Assembly: GCA_002385265.1 (NCBI GenBank)
Contig: DGDD01000282.1
Location: forward strand, 1 to 9,753
Source: Chitinophagaceae bacterium UBA3961
GTDB taxonomy: Bacteria; Bacteroidota; Bacteroidia; Chitinophagales; Chitinophagaceae
Length of the DNA stretch: 9,753 bases
Reading direction: 5' to 3'
The notes under the pieces are model-generated. The model had not been told where the DNA came from. It made no database searches and was given only the letters and a program-made list of their open reading frames with translations. Shown one piece after another: positions 1 to 6,455 of the stretch. A program made the position numbers and the translations under genes. Position 1 is the first letter of the stretch. Each line of letters opens with the position of its first letter.

Positions 1-3000
1 TTTTTCAACATTTCTGAAAGCAGATTACTTGAAATTACGTTTGCGAAATGTGAAGCAATATCTATTGCGGAAAAGAATCTTTTGTATTTCAAAAGCATTT
101 CAATTCCAATTGCTTTTTCTTCATCGGTTATGTGATAAAAATGTGGGTTGATGTTTTGCCAATACTCATTTTGTATTTCTTCATCTAATGAAGCTACAAA
201 ATTCCACAATTGTTGATTTTGATTAAGTGGAATTAGAACATTAGAAAGTGCTTTGTTGCTAAACTTTTTTTCTTGTATTTCTTTGAATAATGATTTTATC
301 CAATCAAAGTTTTCAATAATTGATTTACGATAGATAAAGTTGTGAGCAAAACCAATAAGATTTTTATCGTCATTCAAACATTCACAAACTGTATTAACAT
401 CTTCCTTATTTGTGATTACGCCAGCTAAAGCACCACCCAAAAGCCAAAACTCTTTAACTTGTTTCCGTAATTCTAAGGTTGAGTTTAAACCTAATTCTTG
501 AAGAAAAACAGTTACTGCTTTTTTTCTTGCTTCATCAATACGCATTTGTTGTTGTTCGTATCGTTTTTCTGATTCATTGGGTTCGTATTTGAAACCTTCT
601 GGAAACTCAGGCCAATGTTCATTGAAAAGCCAAATGTATTTGTGAATAATGTCTGTTGGTTGAAGTTTGTTATACAAATTTTCTAACCGTACTAACTCGG
701 ATTCGGGTAAAGCCCAATCGGTATCAGGATGCGATCTGTGATGATTTAAAATTCCCCTGATTGTTTCCCAAGTTGTAAATTTTTCCTGTTTGATATTTGG
801 GTAAACTTCATCAGCCCAATCTAAAACTCTTTTTCTGTCTTTAGGAGAAAGATTGGTTGTTTCTTTTATGAGTTGAGAAAATTTTTCTTCATCATTATCA
901 AAAAGGTTTATAAGCATTTCTATTACTGCTGAATGCGTATTCCATATTTCTTGATAAGTGTAGGTGAGATTGGTATTCTTATCAAACATTCGCCAGCGCA
1001 TTTTATGTGTTGGATGTGCTATGCCGTGATGGTCTGGAAGCATTCTAATTAAAAGAGACCAACCTGATTCTTTTTCCTTTTCGGTAATGTATTTTAGAAT
1101 TTCCACTCTTTCATCATACGATGTGAGAGTTTGAAAATGCCAAGGTTTGAAAATTTCTGAAATACTATTCAGTGGTCTGTTTGATAAGCTACCGCCTGGG
1201 TCAAGTCTTGAAAGTTTAAGCAGTACCAAACTCGCATCTCTTAAATATTCGGGCAACCAAGCCAAATTTTCAAGTGCCCACAACAAACCAGTGTGGTGAC
1301 TTGTTTTGTGCAAAAAACCATCTTCCTCTTTGAACATATCCATTATTTCGGGCTGTTCTTTTGCCAATGAATTTTTTACTACTTTAAGAAAACTTTCAGG
1401 CGATGCCTCCGAAATAAGAGGTAATTCGTGATCAACGGAAATCCACATTTCTCCACTTGCGTTGTTGAGTAAATCAAAAATGATTTTATCAACCCAATTT
1501 TGGGGATTGTCAAGATTGGGGATTTTAACTCCATTCAATCGTCCAACTAATATTAAAGATTGGGTTAGCCCTTCCCTTGACCAATTAGAGTATTTGTTTT
1601 TCTTGTTGAAATATGAAGCGAAACTGTTTTTATCTTCGGGTTCAATGATTGGATTCCCGTTTTTGAATGCTAAAGAAAAACACTCTTGAATGTTTTGAAA
1701 ATCTTTTGGCAAAAGTTGAGAAGAAAGATTTGTCCATAAATCTAAAGGTGAGGTTAATCGCCAAGTTTCACCAATTTGTATGATTGGTGATTCTTCAAAG
1801 TTTTTCCATTTGTTTAGGATAACTAAATAGTCAGAATAATCTTGTTCAGAAAGTTTTTCAATTAGTTCAATATCTCCAACAAATGTTTCGTTCCATCTCC
1901 CAAGTATAAGAGCAGGAATTATCTCACGGATATTTTCTTTCTCAATCCATTTTGCTTTGTAGTGAGGAAAGCCAAGTAGTTTTTTAAGAATAGTAATATT
2001 TCTCCCTGATTCTCTAGAAAACCTTTCAGCATCTTCTCTTGATATACCGCTTTCAGTTAGTGATTTGTTTTGTCCGTCTCTATCAATGGTTGGTAATGTG
2101 ATAGTTTCTTGATTAAAATTATCATCTGCACCTAGTGGTACTAAAACATGATGCCCTTTAGCGACAGCCGCATAAAGCGGTTGAGCATCATCAAATCTTG
2201 GTATAAGATTTAATGCGGTATTAGTGTTAATTCTTATTCCACGAAAATTCCCTTCAGTATCAACTATTAGTGCTTTAGAAAAGAATCTGTCTGCTTCTTC
2301 AGGTTGAAACATTTTTGCTGAGGCAATAATGAAAGCAATTGCTTCACTTTTTGTAGATGCTTTTATTCCTTTAATTGTAGGTTCACCTTGTAGTGCTGAT
2401 AACAATAAGTCCTTTTCATATTCTCTGCCTGCAATTACACTTTCAGGTAAAAGAACCAACCCTTTAGGCCCGATTGACCATTCTTCCCAAAATTCGTCAG
2501 CTGTCATTATTCCATCAAATGGGTATGTTCCAACTCCATCTTGTGAAGCAAGCCAACGAGAAACAGAAAGTGCATTATCAAGCCATTGTTCTAAGTCTAC
2601 TGAATCATAAACAATAACATCTCTCCAATAATTTTCAGCCTTTTTCTCCGCAATCCAATCAACTTTTTTTGTCCATAGTCTAGGTGTTACAAATATGAAA
2701 ACAGAATCACTTGGTGTAAATCCTATTGGATTTGCTTTTCTTTTATCATAATCATCATCGGCTTTTCCTTTACAGTCGGAAGAAGTACCAAATTCCCACA
2801 AAGAAATTCCTTGAGGTACATAAGCTGTTTCAGTTTCACAATTCACAATACCATCCCAACCGCCAATATAGGATGCGCTGCCAGAAGGAAGATTTGCTTT
2901 TGTGCTTACAGGTGTTGTTGCTCTTACCAATCTTGAAATAAGATAAGGCAAAACAGCTTTTGAAAAGGTAGTGTCTGCCCAATTTTCAAGATTATCTCTG

Positions 3001-3014
3001 GTTACTAGTTTCAT
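1..3014 (-). CDS. Large predicted defence protein with nuclease-like N-terminus (partial, 3' end outside window)
   Basis: Reading the complement from ATG at 3014 gives 1004 uninterrupted codons with no stop before the window edge, so the C-terminus is missing. The start MKLVTRDNLENW lies 11 nt after the endonuclease stop, which implies co-translation in the operon. Residues 45-145 hold conserved-looking blocks: GGWDG (51-55), LWEFG (72-76), an acidic DDDYD (86-90), FVTPRLW (108-114) and VYDSVDLEQWL (135-145). Their spacing resembles a PD-(D/E)XK nuclease core, but the usual E-x-K is not clean. Residues 196-255 look like the start of a STAND/AAA-type core: REYEKDLL, then GIKASTKS at 216-223, which keeps Lys-Ser but lacks the second glycine of a Walker A motif, then ALIVD at 248-252. 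Blocks GHHVLVPLG (287-295) and SGRNITILKK (336-345) recall a widespread family of large uncharacterised proteins that I know only by pattern. The rest appears mostly helical. The function is not established; a defence effector or sensor role is inferred from its position. Confidence 0.85.
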   Translation of the reverse strand, partial: MKLVTRDNLENWADTTFSKAVLPYLISRLVRATTPVSTKANLPSGSASYIGGWDGIVNCETETAYVPQGISLWEFGTSSDCKGKADDDYDKRKANPIGFTPSDSVFIFVTPRLWTKKVDWIAEKKAENYWRDVIVYDSVDLEQWLDNALSVSRWLASQDGVGTYPFDGIMTADEFWEEWSIGPKGLVLLPESVIAGREYEKDLLLSALQGEPTIKGIKASTKSEAIAFIIASAKMFQPEEADRFFSKALIVDTEGNFRGIRINTNTALNLIPRFDDAQPLYAAVAKGHHVLVPLGADDNFNQETITLPTIDRDGQNKSLTESGISREDAERFSRESGRNITILKKLLGFPHYKAKWIEKENIREIIPALILGRWNETFVGDIELIEKLSEQDYSDYLVILNKWKNFEESPIIQIGETWRLTSPLDLWTNLSSQLLPKDFQNIQECFSLAFKNGNPIIEPEDKNSFASYFNKKNKYSNWSREGLTQSLILVGRLNGVKIPNLDNPQNWVDKIIFDLLNNASGEMWISVDHELPLISEASPESFLKVVKNSLAKEQPEIMDMFKEEDGFLHKTSHHTGLLWALENLAWLPEYLRDASLVLLKLSRLDPGGSLSNRPLNSISEIFKPWHFQTLTSYDERVEILKYITEKEKESGWSLLIRMLPDHHGIAHPTHKMRWRMFDKNTNLTYTYQEIWNTHSAVIEMLINLFDNDEEKFSQLIKETTNLSPKDRKRVLDWADEVYPNIKQEKFTTWETIRGILNHHRSHPDTDWALPESELVRLENLYNKLQPTDIIHKYIWLFNEHWPEFPEGFKYEPNESEKRYEQQQMRIDEARKKAVTVFLQELGLNSTLELRKQVKEFWLLGGALAGVITNKEDVNTVCECLNDDKNLIGFAHNFIYRKSIIENFDWIKSLFKEIQEKKFSNKALSNVLIPLNQNQQLWNFVASLDEEIQNEYWQNINPHFYHITDEEKAIGIEMLLKYKRFFSAIDIASHFANVISSNLLSEMLK

Positions 3015-3025
3015 TCTTTATTTTT

Positions 3026-3961
3026 TTATCTCGGTCCCATAAACCTATCTCCGTTAAAATGTATCATATGGTCGGGCACTTCCATTAGCCAAACTTCTGT
3101 TTCCCAAGCAATGTTGTTTGAGTGTTTTTTGAACTCTGTCATATCAGGGAATGCCGTTACGTAAACTTTTCCGACTTTACAGTTTTTCAAAAAATCTTCG
3201 AGTTCCAAAAGTCGTTTCGGAGAAACAGGACCGTGGGATGTAACAGCTTCAATTAGAAACAACCACTTTCTTTTGTTGTCATAGATTACAACATCTGGCA
3301 ATTTGCTATGTTGGTCAATCGGAATGCCTAAATCTTTTAAACCTTTCTCGTCAACAAACAAGTCTTTCTTGGCTGTGTCACCTAAGTATAAAAGCGTTCC
3401 GCCATTTGCAAAGCGTGGGGCAAATTGTTCGACTATTGCTGCTTGAACTTCATTGTGTTTCCCAGCGGATAGTTTTATTGTTTTACCGTTTTGAAGGGTG
3501 ACGGGAATTTGATTTAGTTCTCTTTCTTTCAAATAGACCTCCGAAAGTTTACCAACTGTGTCAATGAAGTTTTTCAAGGCATTTTTCCAATTTCGTGTTT
3601 TGTATGTTTTTACGACTTCCAAAACTTCGGAAGTCAAAGCATAATGTGCTCTAGGGCTATTAACAGGCAGTGTTGGGTCGTCTGGATTGTAATCAACTAC
3701 TCTTGCCTGTACAAATTGGTGAAGCACTTGCCTTCTAAATGTTTCTCGTGTATTTGGGGCGTATGATTTACCGTAATTTTCATTCACGAAAGTCATAATG
3801 CCTTTTGTAACTCCTAAACTCTGACGTGTTGCTTTAGCCCATTTGTCATTTTCTTTGATGTTGCAAATTGCTAAAAATGTCAAAGCCGCCATCTCGTTGT
3901 ATTGTGCTGGTGGCAGTCCTAACGCTTTTAATATCTCTTGTGCTTCTTCTATTTTACTCAT
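3026..3961 (-). CDS. BsuBI/PstI-family type II restriction endonuclease
   Basis: This 311-residue protein has the length expected for the BsuBI/PstI endonuclease family, whose known members are slightly over 300 residues and cut CTGCAG. The N-terminal part (about 1-150) fits the helical, winged-helix-like DNA-binding domain of the family. The C-terminal part carries the nuclease core: GKHNEVQAAIVEQFAPRF at 167-184, LPDVVIYD at 221-228 giving the PD of a PD-(D/E)XK site, and LIEAVTSHGPVSPKR at 236-250, the family signature with Glu238. The probable role is double-strand cleavage of unmethylated foreign DNA in the cytoplasm. The ATG at 3961 is separated by one nucleotide from the stop of the methyltransferase gene, so translation is likely coupled and endonuclease synthesis follows methylase synthesis. 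Motifs appear intact, so it is probably active. CTGCAG specificity is a family-based guess, since relatives can differ. Confidence 0.93.
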   Translation of the reverse strand: MSKIEEAQEILKALGLPPAQYNEMAALTFLAICNIKENDKWAKATRQSLGVTKGIMTFVNENYGKSYAPNTRETFRRQVLHQFVQARVVDYNPDDPTLPVNSPRAHYALTSEVLEVVKTYKTRNWKNALKNFIDTVGKLSEVYLKERELNQIPVTLQNGKTIKLSAGKHNEVQAAIVEQFAPRFANGGTLLYLGDTAKKDLFVDEKGLKDLGIPIDQHSKLPDVVIYDNKRKWLFLIEAVTSHGPVSPKRLLELEDFLKNCKVGKVYVTAFPDMTEFKKHSNNIAWETEVWLMEVPDHMIHFNGDRFMGPR

Positions 3962-3962
3962 A

Positions 3963-5561
3963 TCAGTTCATTATTACTTCCAATTCAAAAATCTCGTTGA
4001 CAATACTGTTTACATTATTCATTGAGTAGTCATTGGAAAGTATGATTTTATTGCCTATTTCTTTAATGGCGTTTAATGGTGGAAATCTCATTTCTCTTAA
4101 TTCTGTTGCACTCACATTTACGTTACCATTGAAAATTTGAAAGTAAGTGTCAAACAATTCACTGTTGAGCAACGCACAAAGTCCAACTACTTCGTCTCGG
4201 TCTAAATGCCCATCCTTCCTGTATATGTAGTTAACTTTGTTTTCAACTCCGATATAATCCGATTTGGCATAGTTGCAGAAATAAGGCGCTGCAATCAATC
4301 TGCTCTTGTCGTCTTTGGTGCTAAATCGTCTTAAAAGAATGTAGTTCTTGTTGGGTATCAACAAAGATTTTGAACCGCTTTCTATTCTTATGAATTGCCC
4401 TTTTTCTTTGAGTTGTTTTGGCCATTCCAAAATCATTTTGTTCACGTTGTGAAGCCAAAACAATGGGGCTAAAAATACAGTCCCGTTTTCGTACTTGTTT
4501 TGAATAAAATTTAACGCACGGAACGAAACAACAGGACCCGTTGAAATTTTTATATTGAAATCAGTCAAAACATTTTCCCAAGAAGAAACTAAACTCAAAA
4601 TGCTTTCTTCTTTGTCGCTTGTAGGCAAATGCAAAATTTTCTCCTTTGAGTTAAGGTCAATGAGTTCCGAAGAATTGAAATATTTTATTGATGGCTCAAA
4701 AATGTCTTTAATTCCAGCACTTGAAGAAACAAGCACTTTCTTTTTTGAGTCTATTTCTTCTCTGATTGCTTTAATTACAACCGTTTCTTGTAAAACGCTA
4801 TCACGATTGAAAGTGTCTTTTCGAGAATTGAATAAGTGTATCTTTTCAATCTGAACTGTATTGAAAAACAACTCTCTAAACGCTTTGAAATAGTTACCAG
4901 AAGCAAAACTTCTCGGTGTGATAAAAACTAGTTCGCCATTTTTAGAAAGTAGTTTAGAGGCAATTCCCATAAAAAATGAATAGATATTGGGTTGTCCGCT
5001 AACTAATTCTTGCGAAGCAATTACCCTTTTATCATCTTTAGAAAGCTTAAAATAGGGTGGGTTCGAAATGATGATGTCGAAATTTTTATCTACGCTCTTT
5101 GTTTCTTCAAACAAACTTGGAAGTCTATTTTCTTTAAGAACAGTTGCATTTTCTAAAACAAAATCAGTTGAATGAAGTATGAAGTTAAATTGTATTCCTT
5201 TATTTAAAATCCACTCTTTTAGGTAATCAAGTGATTTTTGTGAATATGGAATTAATTCAAGGTCGGTTTCATAAGCCACTAAGTCAATTTTCTCAATTCC
5301 GTTTTGTAATTCTATTAAATGCTCAACCAAAGCACAAGACAAAATTGCTGTTCCACAACCAGGGTCTAAGATTTTGATTCTTGTTTTTGAAAAGTCACAA
5401 AATGATGCTAGAAGTCGAGCGATTGGAGTAGGAGTAAAAAATTGCCCGTTGACTTTCTTGTGCGTTGTTGTTACTTGTTGAGTGTAATAAATACCTAACC
5501 TGTCTGCAAAGTCACTAGGCAGTTCTTGTTTGAATGGTTCGATATTTATTGTTTTATTCAT
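3963..5561 (-). CDS. N6-adenine DNA methyltransferase (gamma class) of the BsuBI/PstI-type system
   Basis: The 532-residue protein has the motif order of gamma-class adenine-N6 methyltransferases. Motif X appears as GQFFTP (39-44), the S-adenosylmethionine-binding motif I as LDPGCGTAIL (65-74), the acidic motif II around AYETD (96-100), and the catalytic motif IV as NPPY (167-170). A hydrophobic strand LVFITPRSF (211-219) follows. From about residue 340, starting near STGPVVSFR, a long C-terminal region is the expected target-recognition domain. Length agrees with the roughly 500-residue methylases of PstI and BsuBI. It should methylate the adenine in the same site cut by the endonuclease downstream and so protect host DNA. 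Its ATG overlaps the last 8 nt of the regulator gene (ATGAATAA), and its TGA sits 1 nt before the endonuclease start, so the three genes form a tightly packed regulator-methylase-endonuclease operon. Confidence 0.95.
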   Translation of the reverse strand: MNKTINIEPFKQELPSDFADRLGIYYTQQVTTTHKKVNGQFFTPTPIARLLASFCDFSKTRIKILDPGCGTAILSCALVEHLIELQNGIEKIDLVAYETDLELIPYSQKSLDYLKEWILNKGIQFNFILHSTDFVLENATVLKENRLPSLFEETKSVDKNFDIIISNPPYFKLSKDDKRVIASQELVSGQPNIYSFFMGIASKLLSKNGELVFITPRSFASGNYFKAFRELFFNTVQIEKIHLFNSRKDTFNRDSVLQETVVIKAIREEIDSKKKVLVSSSAGIKDIFEPSIKYFNSSELIDLNSKEKILHLPTSDKEESILSLVSSWENVLTDFNIKISTGPVVSFRALNFIQNKYENGTVFLAPLFWLHNVNKMILEWPKQLKEKGQFIRIESGSKSLLIPNKNYILLRRFSTKDDKSRLIAAPYFCNYAKSDYIGVENKVNYIYRKDGHLDRDEVVGLCALLNSELFDTYFQIFNGNVNVSATELREMRFPPLNAIKEIGNKIILSNDYSMNNVNSIVNEIFELEVIMN

Positions 5562-5877
5562 TTCGCAATGTTTTGATGTATGCTACTTTTTCTTCTGCTA
5601 CTTTCAGAATATTCAAGTCTGCTTCTTCGTCTAAAATTTTGTAAGCAATCTGGTCACTTAAAAATTCTTCGAGCAATTCCTTCTCGTTAACTTCAAAAAA
5701 GTCAGCGATATTTTTGATTAAATGTTTTGTCGGCTGTCTTTGGTTACGCTCAATTTTAGCAAGTAGAGAAGGGTCAATTTCAATATTTGCAGCAACTTCT
5801 CTCAAAGTCATACCGGCAGTTTCTCTCAGTTGTCTGAGTTGCCCTCCAAATGTTGTATGTTTTTTCACGGTTGCCAT
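5554..5877 (-). CDS. XRE/Cro-type helix-turn-helix regulator (controller-like protein of the R-M operon)
   Basis: This protein has 107 residues. Residues 11-66 form a classic five-helix XRE/HTH_3 domain: LRQLRETAGMTLREVA, then ANIEIDPSLLAKIERNQRQP, where the second block includes the recognition helix and the SxLxxIERNxRxP signature, then IKNIADFFEV. A C-terminal tail (about 67-107) rich in Leu, Glu and Lys may be a helical dimerisation extension. It is first in the operon and overlaps the methyltransferase start by 8 nt. Two matching palindromes directly upstream are plausible binding sites, one almost touching the start codon, which fits autoregulation as known for controller (C) proteins of restriction-modification systems. 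C proteins are usually a little shorter (about 80-100 residues), so it may also be a general XRE repressor. The ATG at 5877 is the only reasonable start, because the operator and promoter lie immediately before it. Confidence 0.9.
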   Translation of the reverse strand: MATVKKHTTFGGQLRQLRETAGMTLREVAANIEIDPSLLAKIERNQRQPTKHLIKNIADFFEVNEKELLEEFLSDQIAYKILDEEADLNILKVAEEKVAYIKTLRNE

Positions 5878-5880
5878 TCA

Positions 5881-5895
5881 GGACAAATTTTGTCC
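5881..5895. promoter_or_regulatory. Proximal operator palindrome of the R-M operon
   Basis: GGACAAATTTTGTCC is a perfect palindrome with 7-bp arms around one central base. It ends 3 bp before the regulator start codon and touches the -7 box, so a bound dimer would cover the predicted transcription start. It shares the frame GGACA-N5-nGTCC with a second palindrome at 5919-5933. The site is seen in the sequence; binding by the XRE protein is inferred. Confidence 0.7.
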
Positions 5896-5902
5896 AAAGA
5901 TA
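5895..5902 (-). promoter_or_regulatory. Candidate Bacteroidota -7 promoter element
   Basis: On the minus strand this reads TATCTTTG, an exact match to the Bacteroidota -7 consensus TAnnTTTG. Transcription would begin about 5 bases further on, leaving a leader of only about a dozen nucleotides before the regulator ATG, so the message would be nearly leaderless. No good TTTG -33 box lies at the usual 19-bp spacing (that position reads TATG inside the distal operator). This may mean that the basal promoter is weak. Confidence 0.5.
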
Positions 5903-5918
5903 AGAACTCTTTTGAAAT

Positions 5919-5933
5919 GGACATAAAAAGTCC
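5919..5933. promoter_or_regulatory. Distal operator palindrome of the R-M operon
   Basis: GGACATAAAAAGTCC has the same 15-bp frame as the proximal site, with GGAC and GTCC at its ends. One more matching pair outside extends it to T-GGAC...GTCC-A (5918-5934). It lies 38 bp centre-to-centre from the proximal site and overlaps the expected -33 region. Binding there could activate or block polymerase; the sequence does not decide which. Confidence 0.6.
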
Positions 5934-5967
5934 ACAAAAAGTTTTACACATCTTTAGTCGAGCTTGG

Positions 5968-6039
5968 AAAATTTTAGCTCTTTTGGTTTTGTGAAGGGTG
6001 GGCTTGTGTGTCGGACAAAACCAAATGTGCTAAAATGTG
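5968..6039. repeat. Long imperfect hairpin upstream of the R-M operon
   Basis: Two 25-nt arms (5968-5992 and 6015-6039) are inverted copies with 21 of 25 positions pairing. The innermost 11 bp, TTTGGTTTTGT with ACAAAACCAAA, are perfect. The loop is 22 nt and G-rich on the plus strand. It lies about 90 bp upstream of the regulator start. It could be a terminator or insulator for transcription entering from the right, or the remains of a dispersed repeat. No gene product is indicated. Confidence 0.6.
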
Positions 6040-6235
6040 CGGCTGGCAAGAAAAAATTAAAAATGCGGGTCGGCAAAAATTTTAAAAACATTCGGGTCGG
6101 TTTGCGTGTCGGCTTGTCTTACCGTGTCAGATTGTTAAAGAACGTTTTCAAGTCAGTCCGCTTAAATTGTCAAGTTGCAAAGTCTCCGTTTTTCAGTCGT
6201 CACTTTCAGGATTGCACTGTCTTTTTACGCTTGGG
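6040..6235. other. Gene-free intergenic stretch with short direct repeats
   Basis: This stretch carries no protein I can support. It has repeated GTCGG words, including CGGGTCGG at 6066-6073 and again at 6093-6100, and looks like degenerate repeat DNA. A plus-strand open frame covers 5964-6323, but its composition (many Lys, Arg, Val and Phe residues and no domain pattern) and its passage through the hairpin and inverted-repeat element mark it as accidental. Confidence 0.4.
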
Positions 6236-6236
6236 C

Positions 6237-6440
6237 ATAACGGGTAGGTATTGCCGATGGTGGGATATTAGAATTCCTTCCGCCGGAACTGCTGCCTGGC
6301 TTTTTGATAAAGTTAAATATTAAGAACCAAAGCTGGGCTTTATTCGTCGAGCCCCGAACCACACCACAACAGAATTACCGTTGCTGATTGTTCCAATGTC
6401 AAGCCCCACTATTGGCAATACCAATGTTGCCTGCCGTTAT
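6237..6440. repeat. Inverted-repeat element (attC-like or MITE-like) downstream of the 298-residue gene
   Basis: The ends are ATAACGG (6237-6243) and CCGTTAT (6434-6440), exact inverted copies. Just inside, GGTATTGCCGATGGTGGG (6247-6264) pairs with 6405-6422 at 16 of 18 positions. The roughly 140-nt middle contains a small palindrome, TTCCGCCGGAA (6278-6288). A single strand could fold into a long stem with offset arms, as in integron attC sites or miniature transposons. It starts 16 nt past the stop of the neighbouring minus-strand gene, which is where a cassette recombination site would sit. No integrase and no clear target duplication are visible. I associate similar GGTATTGCC repeats with Bacteroidota genomes, but from memory only. 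Confidence 0.65.
6425..6438 (+). repeat. Flanking repeat copy 1 (inverted partner at 7371-7384)
   Basis: TGTTGCCTGCCGTT on the plus strand. The complement of 7371-7384 reads TGTTGCCTGCCATT, a match at 13 of 14 positions. The two copies bracket the 298-residue gene as an inverted pair. This copy overlaps the right end of the inverted-repeat element. Confidence 0.7.
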
Positions 6441-6455
6441 TGAAAAGGTCTGTTG

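Noticed and set aside
2184..2369. Functional Walker A motif in the large protein at residues 216-223
   Set aside because: GIKASTKS lacks the second glycine, and I recall family relatives with no lysine at this place, so a working P-loop is not supported.
6013..6019. Third operator for the XRE regulator (GGACAAA)
   Set aside because: Only one half-site is present, with no matching TTTGTCC at the right distance, and it belongs to the hairpin region.
5964..6323. Plus-strand open frame of 119 codons in the gap upstream of the R-M operon
   Set aside because: It runs through the hairpin and into the inverted-repeat element, has no domain-like pattern, and its Lys/Arg/Val-rich sequence follows from the GTCGG-type repeats. 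I treat it as accidental.
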